The translations under genes were made by a program, and so were the position numbers. This document shows, piece after piece, positions 1-7,073 of a stretch of DNA of 13,786 bases (positions are counted from its first letter, which is position 1; every line of letters starts with the position of its first letter). The stretch is from Boseongicola sp. SB0675_bin_26 (lineage in GTDB: Bacteria > Pseudomonadota > Alphaproteobacteria > Rhodobacterales > Rhodobacteraceae), in contig VYCX01000002.1 of the NCBI GenBank assembly GCA_009843725.1, positions 1 to 13,786 of the forward strand. The letters run 5' to 3'. Below the pieces are notes generated by a model. The model was given only the letters and a program-made list of their open reading frames with translations. It ran no database searches and had not been told where the DNA came from.

Positions 1-386
1 CTGTGCTTCTTGATCTGCGGAAAGGCATGGTCCTTGGTCACGAGAATGTTCGGAAACGACTTGTCGTCCCGAAGCAGCACGTTGTAGCGCGGCTTGAGCT
101 GCTTGATGAGATTCTGCTCGAGCAGCAGGGCCTCGGTCTCGGTCCGAGTCGTCAGGAACATCATCGATGCCGTCTCTCGGATCATCCGCGCGATCCTGGG
201 CGAATGCCCGCTCTGCCGGGCATAGGACGACACCCGCGCATTCAGGTTCCGCGCCTTGCCCACGTAGAGCACGGAACCCTTTTCGTCGAGCATCCGGTAG
301 ACTCCGGGGCTCGCATCAAGCGTCTTCAGGCTGGCCTTGATGACTGAATGCCCTCGAACGGGCAATGGTCTCGATCCTTCAACCAT
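1..386 (-). CDS. uvrC: UvrABC system protein C (N-terminal part; runs off the left edge)
   Basis: UvrC is the subunit of the UvrABC excinuclease that makes both incisions around bulky DNA lesions in nucleotide excision repair. The 128 visible residues are the N-terminal GIY-YIG nuclease domain: GVY at residues 28-30, YVGKARNL at 41-48, and [14 protein letters not shown] at 82-95, which carries the family's conserved glutamate region. This is followed by [18 protein letters not shown], typical of UvrC. The remainder (UvrB-binding, RNase H-like and HhH regions) lies outside the window. I chose the ATG at 386, with GGAG four bases upstream, because it puts about 27 residues before GVY, as in relatives. 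A TTG eight codons in is an alternative. The gene follows a 285-nt gap downstream of the SDR on the same strand, so it probably has its own promoter. Confidence 0.95.
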   Translation of the reverse strand, partial: MVEGSRPLPVRGHSVIKASLKTLDASPGVYRMLDEKGSVLYVGKARNLNARVSSYARQSGHSPRIARMIRETASMMFLTTRTETEALLLEQNLIKQLKPRYNVLLRDDKSFPNILVTKDHAFPQIKKH

Positions 387-671
387 GGTCTCCGGACACG
401 CTGCACAAGTTGAATTTCGAAGCAAGAAGAAAGCTGTCCACGAAACCTGGGGATATCTTTGCGGAAAACTGGCGGCGGTCGAGGAATTCTCCTTGATTTC
501 AGCACCCTTCGCGAAAATGCCCAAATTTTAGGCGATTTTGCAATGCCTTGATTTCCAAGGATATTTTTTGTCCACCCGTCAAAACATTGATAACATTGAA
601 GATTTTGTAACATCTGCGTGACGGCCCGCCGCCGCGGTGCACAACTCACGGCAGGTTCGGCGAGTCTCCGG
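387..671. other. AT-rich intergenic region upstream of uvrC
   Basis: No convincing gene is present. The segment is markedly richer in A+T than its surroundings between about 480 and 615. It holds a direct repeat AACATTGA at 583-590 and 592-599 and, on the minus strand at 592-580, TATCAATGTTTTG, which fits the published IHF consensus WATCAANNNNTTR. It presumably carries the uvrC promoter, but I cannot fix -35 and -10 boxes with good spacing. TTGACG at about 584-579 on the minus strand is the best -35-like hexamer. No intrinsic terminator with a T-run is seen after the SDR gene that ends at 672. Confidence 0.5.
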
Positions 672-1457
672 TCATTTCGCACCCCGGACATCAGGCGTTT
701 CCCAAGCCAGATGCTGGCCTCCGTCCGGGCAGAGAAGCTGTCCCGTCACGCTCGGCGCATCCAGGAAATATCCAAGCGCTCCAGTCACGTCCGTGACATC
801 GCTTCCCCTGTTCAGGATGGTGTTCCGGCGCTGGTTCGCGTAGTGCTCGCGCGATTGGCGCGCCCCTTGCAGGGTCGGTCCCGGCCCGATCGCGTTGACG
901 CGGATGGCAGGCGCCAAAGCCTGCGCCGATGTCCGGGTCAACGTCCAGAGGGCGGACTTGGCGATCGTGTAGGACGCGAAATGCGGCGTGAGTTTCCTCA
1001 CGCGCTGATCAGTGACGTTGACGATCAGCGCCCGGGCCGTGAGCTCGTTCCATTCGCCGCCGGTTTCCGGTTCCGGAGCCTGTTCGGCAAACTTCTGCGT
1101 CAGGACGAACGGAGCCCGGAGATTCGACTCGATGTGCCTGTCCCAACTCGCGCGCGTGCAGGTGTGAACCGTGTCGTGCTCGAAAATCGATGCGGAATTG
1201 ACCAGCACGGTCAGCGGACCTCCGAGAGCCTCGACGGCCTTCGGGACCAAACCCTGCATTTCCTCTTCGACGGTCAGGTCGGCCGCCAGAACCACGGACT
1301 TCACGTCCAGGTCGCGTGCTGCGGCCGCGACAGCGTCGGCTTCGTCCCGGGACCTGTGACAATGCACCACGACATCCAGCCCGCGCCTGGCGAGGTAGAG
1401 CGCCATTGCGCGCCCAAGGCGCCTGCCCGCGCCCGTCACGAGTGCCTGACCATTCAT
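672..1457 (-). CDS. Pteridine-reductase-like short-chain dehydrogenase (PTR1/FolM type)
   Basis: This is a 261-residue NAD(P)H-dependent SDR. The cofactor-binding TGAGRRLG lies at residues 8-15, a second-strand region ending VHCHRSRDEA at 31-40 follows, and VNSAS at 86-90 replaces the usual NNAG. The active-site segment reads VNVTDQR...SYTIAK, so Asp150 stands where most SDRs have Ser, with Tyr163 and Lys167 after it. Spacing of 13 from Asp to Tyr and 4 from Tyr to Lys equals that in trypanosomatid PTR1 (Asp181, Tyr194, Lys198). The arginine-rich TGxxRR motif suits NADPH. A reductase of dihydropterin or dihydrofolate is therefore the best guess; the exact substrate is inferred. The start ATG overlaps the antiporter stop as ATGA, so translation is probably coupled. 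It is the last gene of the operon before the gap to uvrC. Confidence 0.88.
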   Translation of the reverse strand: MNGQALVTGAGRRLGRAMALYLARRGLDVVVHCHRSRDEADAVAAAARDLDVKSVVLAADLTVEEEMQGLVPKAVEALGGPLTVLVNSASIFEHDTVHTCTRASWDRHIESNLRAPFVLTQKFAEQAPEPETGGEWNELTARALIVNVTDQRVRKLTPHFASYTIAKSALWTLTRTSAQALAPAIRVNAIGPGPTLQGARQSREHYANQRRNTILNRGSDVTDVTGALGYFLDAPSVTGQLLCPDGGQHLAWETPDVRGAK

Positions 1458-2398
1458 CCGTGCTGCACCACCAGTATCACGTATACGACATATAGAACCG
1501 TGAACAGCACGCCGAAACGGCGCGTCATCTCCCACTTGCGAAAAAACACGAACGGGGCGAGCAGCACCGATGCGCCAAGCATGCACCATAGGTCAAAGAC
1601 CAGGAACTCTCTCGGCACCGGAATCGCGCCGAACAGCGCCGCGCCCCCGGCGATCAGCAGAAGGTTGAAGAGGTTCGAACCGATGACGTTGCCAAGCGCC
1701 ACGTCCACGTTTCTGCGCACCGCCGCCATGGTCGTGGTGCCAAGTTCTGGCAGCGATGTGCCAATGGCCACAATGGTCAGGCCAATTGCGCTGTCCGACA
1801 CGCCGAAGATGCCCGCCATCTCCACCGCAGCATCGACAAGCAGCCCGGCACCCAAGGGAAGGCCGGCAATGCCGAGCACGAGGAATAGCGCAATGGTCCG
1901 CAGCCGCATCTGCAGCTCGGACGTTTCGACCGGCTGAAGGCCTGCCGTTCGACGATGGCTGGCGGCATGCCGGACCTGATCGGACACGACCAGGACCAGA
2001 ATCACGAGAAGTATGACGCCATGGACCCAGTTGAGTGGCCCGATCATGCAGAGCAGGAAGAACACGGCGCTCGCGCCAAGCATGGTCACATAGCTCTTTC
2101 GGCAGTCGGTTTCCTTGGTCCGCAGCCGCGAAATCAATGCGGGCACGCCCAGTACCAGAAGCACGTTCGCGGTGTTTGAACCGACGACATTGCCGAGCGC
2201 GAGTCCTGGCGCGCCGCCAAGCACCGCCTGAATCGACAACAGCAGTTCCGGGGCAGACGTCCCGAGCGCGACGACAGTCAGGCTAACGACAAATGCCGGG
2301 ATCCCAAGGCGTGGCGCTGCGCCAACGGCGCCACGCACCAGAAGGTCGCCCGCCAGAAGCAGGATTGCCAGTCCGGCCGCACCAGTGATCCATGCCAA
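1454..2398 (-). CDS. Calcium/sodium antiporter (CaCA family, YrbG-like)
   Basis: This 314-residue integral inner-membrane protein belongs to the cation/Ca2+ exchanger superfamily. It shows both inverted alpha repeats: GTSAPE at 46-51 with GNVVGSN at 69-75, and GTSLPE at 213-218 with GNVIGSN at 236-242. The two GTSxPE acidic residues are the ion-binding sites known for the family. About ten hydrophobic helices are visible, split by a hydrophilic loop at about 141-165 (basic, then two acidic residues). It likely exchanges Na+ or H+ for Ca2+. The start is a TTG at 2398. The preceding in-frame codons are CGC and the TGA that ends the miniprotein gene, so no ATG is available, and GGAAGG about 10 nt upstream can serve as the ribosome site. 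Its stop overlaps the SDR start. Confidence 0.93.
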   Translation of the reverse strand: MAWITGAAGLAILLLAGDLLVRGAVGAAPRLGIPAFVVSLTVVALGTSAPELLLSIQAVLGGAPGLALGNVVGSNTANVLLVLGVPALISRLRTKETDCRKSYVTMLGASAVFFLLCMIGPLNWVHGVILLVILVLVVSDQVRHAASHRRTAGLQPVETSELQMRLRTIALFLVLGIAGLPLGAGLLVDAAVEMAGIFGVSDSAIGLTIVAIGTSLPELGTTTMAAVRRNVDVALGNVIGSNLFNLLLIAGGAALFGAIPVPREFLVFDLWCMLGASVLLAPFVFFRKWEMTRRFGVLFTVLYVVYVILVVQHG

Positions 2399-2401
2399 GC
2401 G

Positions 2402-2569
2402 TCACGCCCTTCCGCAGGGGCATGGTCCCTTGCCAATCCGGTATCGCCCGCAACCAGCGCACTTTTTCGCGAGCCCCCTCATGTTGCGTGGCAGCAAAAG
2501 GCGGAGCTTCCCAAATATCGCAAGCAAGGCAATGAAGATCAGAAAGATCGTGACGATCTTCAGCATCAT
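2402..2569 (-). CDS. Small membrane-anchored protein with C-terminal zinc-ribbon-like cysteines
   Basis: This 55-residue protein begins Met-Met-Leu-Lys. Residues 4-20 form one hydrophobic helix (IVTIFLIFIALLAIFG), followed by a basic stretch with LPRN and a C-terminal CAGCGRYRIGKGPCPCG. The four cysteines, in a CxxC plus CxC arrangement about ten residues apart, look like a small zinc knuckle facing the cytoplasm. I recognise no named family. The ATG at 2569 lies 4 nt after the peptidase stop and the gene ends 3 nt before the antiporter's TTG, so it is translated within the operon. An upstream extension to 2635 is possible but would overlap the peptidase out of frame and adds nothing plausible. 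Function is unknown; a Zn-binding regulator or partner of a neighbouring membrane protein is only a guess. Confidence 0.75.
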   Translation of the reverse strand: MMLKIVTIFLIFIALLAIFGKLRLLLPRNMRGLAKKCAGCGRYRIGKGPCPCGRA

Positions 2570-2573
2570 GGAA

Positions 2574-3380
2574 TCAGACCCCGAAACGCCGGAAAGCCAG
2601 ACGATCCTCGATCTCGGACATCGCGTCAGCTGCAAGTGCCACCCCGAAGCGGTGAAGAAACGGACGACGCTTCTCGTAAAGCCTGAGAACGACCTTTTCG
2701 CCGAAGACCTCCTTCATCTTCGGCACGAGATGTCCGATCCCGTCGACAAGGCCTGTGGAAAGGGACGCCGATCCCACCCAGATGTCTCCGTTGAAGAGAT
2801 CCTCGTCCTCGTTCAGGCGCGCGCCCCGGCGGGATTTCACATGGTCGATGAAACCGGCATGAATGTGCTCCTGCAGCACCTTCAGCCGCTTGACGTCTTC
2901 CGGCTTCTCTGCCTGGAACGCGTCCAGCATGCTCTTCGTTTCGCCGGCGGTATAGACGCGGCGCTCGATTCCATGACGCTCGATGAAGTCCTTCAGGCCG
3001 AAGCCCGCCGAAATGACCCCGATCGATCCGATGATCGAATGCCGATCCACCCAGATTTCGTCCGCCGCGCTGGCAATGTAGTATCCGCCCGATGCCGCCA
3101 CGTCCTCGACAAAGGCGTAGACCTTTAGGCCCTTCTCCTCGGCGAGCCGCTGAATGCGCGCGGAAATCAGTGACGATTGCGCCAGGCTTCCCCCAGGCGA
3201 ATTGATGGAAAGCGCCACCGCAGCGGGCTTGCCCTTGGTGAACGCCTTTTCGACCAGGCCCGCCAGGCTCGCGTCATTGAGCGTGCCACGCGTTCGCGCG
3301 GCAATCACGCCGTGAAGCTTGAGCACGGACACGACAGGCGGGGACTTGACGAATGGAATCAGTCTCCTCATGGCCCCCAT
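2574..3380 (-). CDS. S49 family serine peptidase (SppA/SohB-like), no visible membrane anchor
   Basis: This 268-residue member of the signal-peptide-peptidase A family (MEROPS S49) has the clan fold typical of crotonase-like peptidases. SINSPGGS at 58-65 forms the oxyanion region, Ser97 in VAASGGYY is the nucleophile, and Lys149 in TAGETKSMLDAF is the general base. The Ser-Lys distance of 52 residues matches bacillary SppA (Ser147/Lys199). Unlike E. coli SppA or SohB it has no N-terminal transmembrane segment or signal peptide, only MRRLIPFVKSPPVVSVLKLHG, so it is probably cytoplasmic. The start is drawn at the first ATG; the ATG three codons later (3371) has a purine-rich GGGGG stretch just upstream and may be the real one. 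It lies 155 nt downstream of nadE and is tightly followed by the miniprotein gene. Confidence 0.93.
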   Translation of the reverse strand: MGAMRRLIPFVKSPPVVSVLKLHGVIAARTRGTLNDASLAGLVEKAFTKGKPAAVALSINSPGGSLAQSSLISARIQRLAEEKGLKVYAFVEDVAASGGYYIASAADEIWVDRHSIIGSIGVISAGFGLKDFIERHGIERRVYTAGETKSMLDAFQAEKPEDVKRLKVLQEHIHAGFIDHVKSRRGARLNEDEDLFNGDIWVGSASLSTGLVDGIGHLVPKMKEVFGEKVVLRLYEKRRPFLHRFGVALAADAMSEIEDRLAFRRFGV

Positions 3381-3535
3381 CTAGGCGCACGACGCGGCGG
3401 CAACAAGCCTGCATGCCCTCGGGAACCCAATTCCTCACCGTCAATGGGTCGGTCGGCTCCGCCTTCATGGCCAGTCAAGGCATTGGTCGCGCCCGCCCGG
3501 CAATCGGGCATCGTCGGAGACGGGCGGCTGTCGCG

Positions 3536-5197
3536 TCAGGACGGATCCCGCCAGCGATTGATGATTGGATAACGCCGATCCAGCCAAAAGGACCGCTCTG
3601 TCAGCCGGACGCCAGGCGCCGACTGGAAGCGCTTGTACTCGGCGCGGTACAGGAGCTGCTCAACCTGTTCGACGACCTCGCGGTCAAATCCCAGCCGCAC
3701 AACTTCGGCGACCGGAACTTCGTCATCGATCAGGGCCGCCAGAATCACGTCCAGATCGGCGTATTCGGGCAGGGAATCGCTGTCCTTCTGCCCCTCTCTC
3801 AGCTCGGCCGTCGGCGGCTTGTCGATCACGACCGGCGGAATCACTGGCCCGGCCGGCCCTTTCATCCACGGCCGATGGTTGGCGTTGCGCCAGCGGCAGG
3901 TCTCGAAGACCCGAGTCTTGTAGAGATCCTTGACCGGATTGTAGCCGCCGGCCATGTCGCCATAGATCGTGGCATACCCGACGGCCGCCTCCGACTTGTT
4001 GCCGGTGGTCAGCAGCATCTCGCCAAACTTGTTCGAAAGCGCCATGAGGATGACCCCGCGCAGCCGCGACTGGATGTTCTCTTCCGTGATGTCCGGCTCC
4101 CTGCCTTCAAAGAGCGGGGCCAGGGCTTGCACCGTCGCTTCGACGGGCGCCGCGATCGGCACCGTGTCGAGCCTGACTCCAAGCGCCGCTGCCACCGCGG
4201 AAGCATCATCCAGAGACTGTCCGCTCGTGTATTCCGAAGGCATCATGACACAGCGCACGTTCCCCGGACCAAGCGCGTCCACGGCAATGCAGGCAACGGC
4301 AGCGCTGTCGACACCGCCGGACAAGCCGAGAAGCGCCTTCGAGAACCCCGCCTTCCGGATATAGTCCCGGGTGGCCTCGACCATGGCACGATAGTCAAGT
4401 TCCCACTGGTCCGGACACGGCGCGATCTCGCCCTTCAGCGCGTGCCAGCCATTTCGCCCCTCCTCGAAGTCCACATGGACAACGGACTCGTCAAAGAAGG
4501 GCATCCGGACCGCCATTTCGCAGCCGGGATTCAGAACGAAGCTGCCACCGTCGAACACCTGGTCATCCTGACCCCCGATCATGTTGAGATAGACAAGCGG
4601 CAAGCCGGTCTCGACGACTCGCGCCACCATGAGGTTCAGGCGGGTATCGAACTTCTCCCTGCAATAGGGCGAGCCGTTCGGCACCAGGAGAATCTCCGCC
4701 CCCGACTCCGCGAGCGCCTCGGGCACGTCTTCATGCCATGCATCCTCGCAGATCGGGACTCCGATGCGAACGCCCCCGAGGTCGAAAGGGCCCGCCAAGG
4801 GTCCCCTGTCAAAGACCCGGACCTCGTCAAATACGGTCTCGTTCGGAAGCTCGCGCTTGAGATTCCGACGCACCACGCGACCATCCTTGAAGACGTGAAA
4901 GGCGTTGTAGAGCTTTCCGTCCTGGCGCAGCGGCCCACCGATTCCGAGTGCCGGACCGTCTGCGCAGGCCACGCGCAATGCGTCCAGACACGCTTCGGCG
5001 TCGCGCACAAATGATGGCCTCATCACAAGATCCTGCGTGTTGTAGCCCGTGATGAACATCTCGGTGAGCATCACCAAGTCGGAACCTGCCGCATGACCCT
5101 GATCCCATGCGGACCGCGCCAGCGCCGCATTGCCTGCGAAATCCCCGACAGTTGGGTTCATTTGCGCCAGCGTCACGCGAAATCTTCTTGCCATCAT
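3536..5197 (-). CDS. nadE: Glutamine-dependent NAD+ synthase
   Basis: This 553-residue enzyme carries out the last step of NAD+ biosynthesis: deamido-NAD+ plus ATP and glutamine-derived ammonia to NAD+, in the cytoplasm. The N-terminal nitrilase-type glutaminase (about 1-265) has the triad Glu46 (LTEMF), Lys114 (LKRELPN) and Cys150 (PICEDAW). The C-terminal synthetase domain has the ATP pyrophosphatase loop SGGVDS at 293-298 and LLTTGNKSE at 395-403 that binds adenylate and ammonia. Length matches the bacterial two-domain form. Two consecutive ATGs exist (5197, 5194). GGAG lies 4 nt before the first and 7 nt before the second, so the second is quite likely used. It heads the leftward operon and is divergent from the MORN gene. 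Confidence 0.97.
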   Translation of the reverse strand: MMARRFRVTLAQMNPTVGDFAGNAALARSAWDQGHAAGSDLVMLTEMFITGYNTQDLVMRPSFVRDAEACLDALRVACADGPALGIGGPLRQDGKLYNAFHVFKDGRVVRRNLKRELPNETVFDEVRVFDRGPLAGPFDLGGVRIGVPICEDAWHEDVPEALAESGAEILLVPNGSPYCREKFDTRLNLMVARVVETGLPLVYLNMIGGQDDQVFDGGSFVLNPGCEMAVRMPFFDESVVHVDFEEGRNGWHALKGEIAPCPDQWELDYRAMVEATRDYIRKAGFSKALLGLSGGVDSAAVACIAVDALGPGNVRCVMMPSEYTSGQSLDDASAVAAALGVRLDTVPIAAPVEATVQALAPLFEGREPDITEENIQSRLRGVILMALSNKFGEMLLTTGNKSEAAVGYATIYGDMAGGYNPVKDLYKTRVFETCRWRNANHRPWMKGPAGPVIPPVVIDKPPTAELREGQKDSDSLPEYADLDVILAALIDDEVPVAEVVRLGFDREVVEQVEQLLYRAEYKRFQSAPGVRLTERSFWLDRRYPIINRWRDPS

Positions 5198-5397
5198 GCG
5201 TCTCCACAGGATCTTTCTGCAGGGCCGGACACCTCAGCCAACCCCGCTTTGCTCGCCTTGGGGCCGGAAATCATGCCTTCCGGCACTATGTCCCGCAAGA
5301 GCCGGACGCAATACCCCGCCACGAGATACTGGCGGGCCATGCTGCAGATCGAGGAGTCAACGCAGGGAAAAGCGTTTGCGGGCAATTTGCCTCTCAA
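5194..5397 (-). CDS. Doubtful short ORF overlapping the nadE start
   Basis: This open frame of 67 codons (TTG start at 5397) or 48 codons (ATG at 5340, beginning MARQYLVAGYCVRLLRDI) ends in a TGA that overlaps the nadE ATG as ATGA, the usual sign of translational coupling. AGGAAAG lies about 5 nt upstream of the TTG; the ATG has no ribosome site. The product shows no family I recognise, no signal peptide and no repeats. Its beginning overlaps the candidate promoter of the divergent MORN gene. It may instead be untranslated nadE leader. I keep it because the overlap is exact, but the support is weak. Confidence 0.3.
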   Translation of the reverse strand: MRGKLPANAFPCVDSSICSMARQYLVAGYCVRLLRDIVPEGMISGPKASKAGLAEVSGPAERSCGDA

Positions 5398-5404
5398 CTA
5401 GTCT
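5376..5404 (+). promoter_or_regulatory. Candidate promoter of the MORN-repeat gene
   Basis: TTGCGG at 5376-5381 and TAGTCT at 5399-5404 are separated by 17 nt and lie about 57 nt before the start codon. The -35 matches sigma70 well (four of six, including the TTG); the -10 is poor. A GAGG ribosome site stands 6 nt before the ATG at 5461. It is a guess from sequence alone. Confidence 0.3.
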
Positions 5405-5460
5405 TTCCTGCATGTGGCAGGCCACCGTGCATCGGGCCGGTGGCGCGACTGAGGTGCACG

Positions 5461-6882
5461 ATGAAGCTGGCATTGGGACTGATCCTTCCGTTGGTCGCAG
5501 CAAGCCCTGGAGGGGCGCTTGCCCAGGACGTCGTCACCAAGCAGTACGACGATGGCGGCATCTACCAAGGCACGTTCAAGGACGGCAAGCAGCACGGGCA
5601 GGGAACGTACCGCCTGCCCAACGGCTACGTCTATGAAGGCGAATGGGTGGAAGGCCGGATCGAGGGCCAGGGCAAGGCGAGCTACAGCGACGGCTCGGTC
5701 TACATCGGCCAGTTCGTGAACGGAAAGCCGGAAGGAACCGGCAGGATCATCTTCGCGGAAGGCGGCACGTATGACGGCGAGTGGCACGACGGCAAGATCA
5801 ACGGCCGGGGTGTCGCCGAATACGCCACCGGCGTGCGCTATGTCGGGGAGTTTGTCGACGCCTTGCCTCATGGACAGGGCCGGATGGAGCACCCGAACGG
5901 CTACGTCTACGAAGGCGCATGGTCAAATGGCGAAAAGGAAGGCCAGGGACGCATCGAATACGCGGACGGCGCGATCTATGACGGCACGTTTGTCGGAGGC
6001 TTGCGTGACGGCCAGGGATCGTTCGCCATGGCTGACGGGACGATCTATGACGGCGCGTGGTCCAAGGGTCAGATTCACGGCGACGGACGCCTGTCCCAGC
6101 CGAACGGAGACATCTACGACGGCCAGTTCCTCGAAGGCAAGCGCCACGGCGAAGGCCGCGTCTCCTATGCCAGCGGCGATCTCTACGAGGGGACGTTCAA
6201 GGCCGACATGCGTGACGGCCAAGGCACCTTCACCGGCAGTGACGGTTACAGGTATTCGGGCACGTGGGTGGCCGACAAGATCGAGGGTGCCGGCGAAGTC
6301 ACCTATCCCGACGGCTCTGTCTTCACGGGCACCCTCAGGAACAACGTGGCGCACGGGACCGGAAGGATCGTCTATGCCGACGGAGGCAGCTACGAGGGCG
6401 AGTGGGCCGGCGGCGTGATCAATGGCATGGGATCCGTGACCTATGCCAACGGCACCGTCTACGAAGGCGAATTCAAGGATGCCCAGATGCACGGCATTGG
6501 CAGGATCGTCTTCGCGGACGGATTTTCCTACGAAGGCGAGTGGGTGAACGGTCAGCGCCAGGGCGAAGGCGTGTCGCGCTACACGAACGGCTCGGTTTAC
6601 CAGGGCGCCTTCGTGAAGGGCAGGCGCGAGGGAACGGGCACGATCAGGACGGCTGACGGCTACACCTATTCCGGTGAATGGAAGGCGGGCGAGATCGAGG
6701 GCAACGGGGTCGCGACCTACGCGAACGGCGGCGTCTACGAGGGCGCGTTCCATGCCGGCAAGCGCCATGGCAGGGGCACGATGCGCTACGAAAACGGCGT
6801 TGAGCTCAGCGGCATCTGGGAGAACGGGTCACTGACGACCAGCGCGGACGAGCCCGCCGCCAACCCGACCGAAAGCGATTGA
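5461..6882 (+). CDS. Exported MORN-repeat protein (18 complete repeats plus one partial)
   Basis: This 473-residue protein has a signal peptide at 1-21 (MKLALGLILP... ending ALA, then QD), so it is likely periplasmic or secreted. Residues 33-446 are 18 back-to-back MORN units, each exactly 23 residues, followed by a partial unit at 447-457 and an acidic tail. Every complete unit keeps Gly at positions 5, 14, 16 and 23 and an aromatic at position 3 (Tyr in all but unit 12). Position 7 alternates Phe/Trp. There is no catalytic domain: eukaryotic MORN proteins often carry a lipid kinase or SET domain, but this one is nothing but repeats. MORN arrays form elongated beta-hairpin rods used for scaffolding and, in some cases, lipid contact; the role here is unknown. 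GAGG 6 nt before the ATG supports this start, and the longer upstream frame lacks a signal peptide. Confidence 0.93.
   Translation: MKLALGLILPLVAASPGGALAQDVVTKQYDDGGIYQGTFKDGKQHGQGTYRLPNGYVYEGEWVEGRIEGQGKASYSDGSVYIGQFVNGKPEGTGRIIFAEGGTYDGEWHDGKINGRGVAEYATGVRYVGEFVDALPHGQGRMEHPNGYVYEGAWSNGEKEGQGRIEYADGAIYDGTFVGGLRDGQGSFAMADGTIYDGAWSKGQIHGDGRLSQPNGDIYDGQFLEGKRHGEGRVSYASGDLYEGTFKADMRDGQGTFTGSDGYRYSGTWVADKIEGAGEVTYPDGSVFTGTLRNNVAHGTGRIVYADGGSYEGEWAGGVINGMGSVTYANGTVYEGEFKDAQMHGIGRIVFADGFSYEGEWVNGQRQGEGVSRYTNGSVYQGAFVKGRREGTGTIRTADGYTYSGEWKAGEIEGNGVATYANGGVYEGAFHAGKRHGRGTMRYENGVELSGIWENGSLTTSADEPAANPTESD
5557..6831 (+). repeat. Tandem 69-nt (23-codon) MORN array
   Basis: Eighteen full units of exactly 69 nt and one partial unit occur without a single length change. 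The DNA units are diverged (for example TACGTCTATGAAGG versus TACGTCTACGAAGG in units 2 and 6), so this is an old protein repeat and not a recent slippage array. A two-unit superperiod (Phe unit, Trp unit) runs through it and is broken once, near 6178. Confidence 0.95.
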
Positions 6883-7073
6883 CGCTTGCGGTTCCGGTTG
6901 AAGGTGCTGCAACGGCGCTTCCGTACAGCGGCCGTGCATCGAACGCGTTGGAGCGAGATCCCTGACTCCCGTGATCATCCAGTCCACAAGCGGATGCGTC
7001 GCTGCTGTTGCGGCGACAGCCGCCGCGCTGGATTCCTGATCCTATTTGCGAGCAATTGGAGCTTAGCTGCGTT
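6883..7073. other. Convergent intergenic region between the MORN and GNAT genes
   Basis: No gene is supported in these 191 nt. A small GC-rich hairpin (GCGGC, loop GACA, GCCGC) lies at 7010-7023 and could help end transcription from either side, but no T-run follows on either strand. Confidence 0.35.

Noticed and set aside
618..1937. Long plus-strand open frame opposite the SDR and antiporter
   Set aside because: Low-complexity, Arg/Ser-rich product with no family likeness; it is the shadow of two well-supported minus-strand genes.
3274..3468. Minus-strand ORF in the nadE-peptidase gap
   Set aside because: It overlaps the peptidase start out of frame and shows no recognisable features.
3353..5014. 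Long plus-strand open frame (553 codons) opposite nadE
   Set aside because: The minus strand encodes a complete NAD+ synthase with all catalytic motifs; the opposite frame is open only because of GC-rich codon bias.
5107..5460. N-terminal extension of the MORN protein
   Set aside because: It would bury a clean signal peptide that begins at 5461 with its own ribosome site, and it overlaps nadE.
5557..6831. CRISPR-like or slippage array
   Set aside because: The 69-nt period is a diverged coding repeat in a single open frame, with no spacers.
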